A stretch of DNA of 64,000 nucleotides from positions 1-64,000 of the forward strand of contig JALQPE010002292.1 of NCBI GenBank assembly GCA_030407315.1, in the 5' to 3' direction. Under the pieces are notes generated by a model. The model saw only the letters and a list, made by a program, of their open reading frames with translations. It was not told the origin of the DNA and searched no databases. The number at the start of each line of letters is the position of its first letter. The stretch's first letter is position 1. Source of the DNA: Asparagopsis taxiformis. Its lineage: Eukaryota > Rhodophyta > Florideophyceae > Bonnemaisoniales > Bonnemaisoniaceae. This document shows, piece after piece, positions 62,061 to 64,000 of the stretch. The translations under genes and the position numbers were made by a program.

Positions 62061-62390
62061 TTAAACAGCCATTTCTTTCCTCCCTTGACAATTGGGCTTG
62101 CAGTACGTATGCGGCCGCTTCCATCGATCACAAATGTCACACCGTTTAAGACTTTGATCCACTTTGAGATACTTGTGAGCCATACGCATACGTTTCTTTG
62201 CGTGTGTGGTGCGCTTTTTCGGAACGGCCAGTAGTATAGAATCCAAAAGCTGCTCAATTGCAGATCGAGCTTGTCGCGGAAACAGTGCTTGCACTATTGA
62301 TGAACTGCCAGTGTCAGAATATACAGGATTCCATCTCGTCAACGCCGCAATTCGCTGCCAACAGGTAGAACGCCACACAGAGGCAGCCAT
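62061..62390 (-). CDS. MRPL32: mitochondrial ribosomal protein bL32m
   Basis: 109 residues from ATG 62390; the frame is open further upstream without an ATG. The first 60 residues (MAASVWRSTCWQRIAALTRW) form a mitochondrial presequence. The mature part starts at AVPKKRTTHAKKRMRMAHKY, where m-AAA protease cleaves the family. A zinc site follows with CDIC and C-x4-C (CDICDRW, TYCKPNC). The mature size of about 55-60 residues fits bL32. The protein is part of the large mitochondrial ribosomal subunit; plastid bL32 is usually plastid-encoded in red algae, which favours mitochondria. Confidence 0.9.
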   Translation of the reverse strand: MAASVWRSTCWQRIAALTRWNPVYSDTGSSSIVQALFPRQARSAIEQLLDSILLAVPKKRTTHAKKRMRMAHKYLKVDQSLKRCDICDRWKRPHTYCKPNCQGRKEMAV

Positions 62391-62797
62391 TATGGCCCAG
62401 AAACTATGTAAAGAGGCAAGAGAAACAATGCAGCCAAATCCAATCTTCAAAGCAGTGGCAAAGTTCAGATCGGCGATCAAGTGAGTTATCCCTGGATACA
62501 ACAGCGACGTTGTAAGAAGAGGAGTCTATATCTGAGCCTGAGATCCCAACTGCTCAGCGGACTTGGAATGAAAGTGCGACGCTAATGCTTGGATCAGGTT
62601 TTTCGATTTTCTAATTTAGGAAAAATTATATCACCACGTTTGTCGGGGAAAATGTTGTCAAGTACTGCTCTACGCCACCGCCGACGGAGATTTCTTTCCC
62701 TCACGTCAGGTACTCCCTAAGGGTACTCTTCGACCAGGTGATCGCGGAAACACTGTCCCCACCAGGGATTGCCACGCAATAAATCCAAGCTTTTACC
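62391..62797. other. divergent promoter region, nothing specific seen
   Basis: Promoter space between bL32m (minus) and NOL6 (plus). No repeat, RNA gene or motif recognised. Confidence 0.4.
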
Positions 62798-64000
62798 ATG
62801 TCTCCTGGTCAAATCCGCGGAGATAGACAGACGAAACGGCGTCGAGTTGCAAAGACAAATAATGACCAAGACGAATTTGCCAGTTTGATGAGCATTCGAA
62901 ATGCCCAAATTGATGAGGATAACCTCAGTTCTCCGCTTGTTCGCAGTGCACTCAACAGTTTTCTCCAGAAGCGAAAATTATCGCCCAATCTCAAGAAGGA
63001 TGCGGAATTTGTACTTCGCGCTATCAAATCATCGCTGGATGCGCTTTCGACAAAAGGGAAGACGATGCAAGTTGACAGCCCCATAGTTCGCAATGTAATT
63101 CGAAAAGTCGCCAGCGCTTCCTCATTGAATTCATTGTTCCATTCACCGGATTATGAAGCCCTGAGTCTGAAATGCAGTCCTCCAACCAAGATCAATGTGG
63201 TCGGTTCATTTCTTCTGGGTTATGCATGTGAACCTGTCGTCGATGTCGCCGTTGAAATGCCTGCTTCTCTATTCCATTCCAAGGATTATCTCAACTACCA
63301 GTATCACGACAAGCGATTGTTGTATTTGTTTTACCTGGCACGACACTTTCTCAAGGATGAGCAAACAAAGTGGGCAAATGCGTCTGTCACAAAATATTTC
63401 TTGAACAATGATTCTTCAAAGCCCCTACTATCCCTGAGTATGGCGGAGCGTCCTGAAGTCACTGTTTGCATCATTCCAACATGTGCGGAGGACACTTTTG
63501 AAGCGTCGCGTTTGGAAGATAATCGACGAAATGTGCGACCTGCTGGAGTTTCTTCTCTCGTCGAGGGCATTGGCACAATTGCATACAATCATGGTGTTTT
63601 AATGGACTCCACACTTCTTACAAGCCTGCAGTCGTTGCATGCTGTTGCCAAGTCTGTACCTGCTTTCGTGGACGCAGTTCTTCTGCTTTGCACTTGGTGT
63701 ACCCGTCATAGATTGCTATCTAATCGATTCATCATGGCTTCTGTGGTTGCTGATGTCATTCAACGAAAAATAGCGCCGGAAAGAGCCTCCAGGGAGCATC
63801 TGCTTCGATGTGCTTTGAATTCCATCCGTGGCGGATTGCTGGCAAAAATCAAAATCGACAGGGTCCGTCTTTGCGCTTCGTACAACGCGGGAATGCTCGA
63901 AAGAATGGAAGAATGTGCTACGACGGCTCTCCGCATTATTGAAAGCAAAGTAGCTGCAGAAGACCCGTGGTATGGCATATTGCCGTACCTGTTCGCCACA
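62798..64000 (+). CDS. NOL6: nucleolar protein 6 / UTP22 (Nrap), 5' part
   Basis: 401 residues from ATG 62798 and still open at the window edge; the full protein is usually over 1,000 residues. NOL6/UTP22 is a component of the small-subunit processome that matures 18S rRNA. Family blocks are VVGSFLLGYACEPVVDVAVE, MPASLFHSKDYLNYQYHDKR, LLYLFYLARHF, then VRLCASYN. These belong to the Nrap nucleotidyltransferase-fold domain, which in this family is not known to be active. The basic start (RQTKRRRVAKT) is a likely nuclear/nucleolar signal. Confidence 0.88.
   Translation, partial: MSPGQIRGDRQTKRRRVAKTNNDQDEFASLMSIRNAQIDEDNLSSPLVRSALNSFLQKRKLSPNLKKDAEFVLRAIKSSLDALSTKGKTMQVDSPIVRNVIRKVASASSLNSLFHSPDYEALSLKCSPPTKINVVGSFLLGYACEPVVDVAVEMPASLFHSKDYLNYQYHDKRLLYLFYLARHFLKDEQTKWANASVTKYFLNNDSSKPLLSLSMAERPEVTVCIIPTCAEDTFEASRLEDNRRNVRPAGVSSLVEGIGTIAYNHGVLMDSTLLTSLQSLHAVAKSVPAFVDAVLLLCTWCTRHRLLSNRFIMASVVADVIQRKIAPERASREHLLRCALNSIRGGLLAKIKIDRVRLCASYNAGMLERMEECATTALRIIESKVAAEDPWYGILPYLFAT

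Overview
The window is nuclear DNA from a eukaryote. It carries mitochondrial complex I, cytochrome oxidase assembly, mitochondrial ribosome, SNARE, SMN, MADS-box and homeobox genes. Genes are mostly single-exon or have one to three short introns (62-109 bp) near the 5' end, and they are tightly packed. That gene style, several probably plastid- or organelle-targeted products, and a transposase of a kind abundant in seaweed genomes make a red alga my best guess. This is inference; no marker gene settles it.

Region 1-17 kb is repeat- and transposon-rich. It holds a five-copy tandem array of 104-105 bp units (335-835), a decayed Tnp2-like DNA transposase on the minus strand (1537-4789), a near-perfect 78 bp palindrome (5622-5699), and a 1.2 kb array of degenerate 22-23 bp palindromic units (about 6170-7370). 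A frame-broken coiled-coil reading frame of unknown origin follows (7416-9042). A minus-strand Ty3/gypsy chromovirus (gag, protease-RT-RNase H, integrase-chromodomain; 9375-15915) lies beyond it, with a candidate promoter near 16470 but no recognisable LTR pair.

Region 17-64 kb is gene-dense. The order is: K50-type homeodomain protein, C2-domain protein, large disordered protein, NDUFS7, KEA-type cation/H+ antiporter with an EF-hand, NAD-isocitrate dehydrogenase, heparinase II/III-like protein, YqeH/NOA1-type GTPase, MOB1, EGLN-like 2-oxoglutarate hydroxylase, TRAX, a probable plastid protein, a secreted ten-cysteine protein, organellar asparaginyl-tRNA synthetase, RbfA-like factor, COQ5-type methyltransferase, five-finger C2H2 factor, small two-span membrane protein, GOS1/GS28 SNARE, COX16, two-finger C2H2 protein, CofC-like transferase, cyclin-box protein, MADS-box factor, RIX1/PELP1-like protein, SMN, bL32m and the start of NOL6/UTP22.

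Several genes (NDUFS7, TRAX, GOS1, COX16, SMN, MADS-box, the heparinase-like gene, a zinc-finger gene and the small membrane protein) become complete only after short introns are removed; exon limits are given in each entry. Genes alternate strand, and eight convergent pairs have stop codons 11-86 bp apart, so their transcripts probably overlap. The set is a normal housekeeping mix (organelle respiration and translation, ribosome assembly, snRNP assembly, transcription factors), with no sign of one pathway cluster. I saw no tRNA, rRNA or snRNA gene and no CRISPR array.
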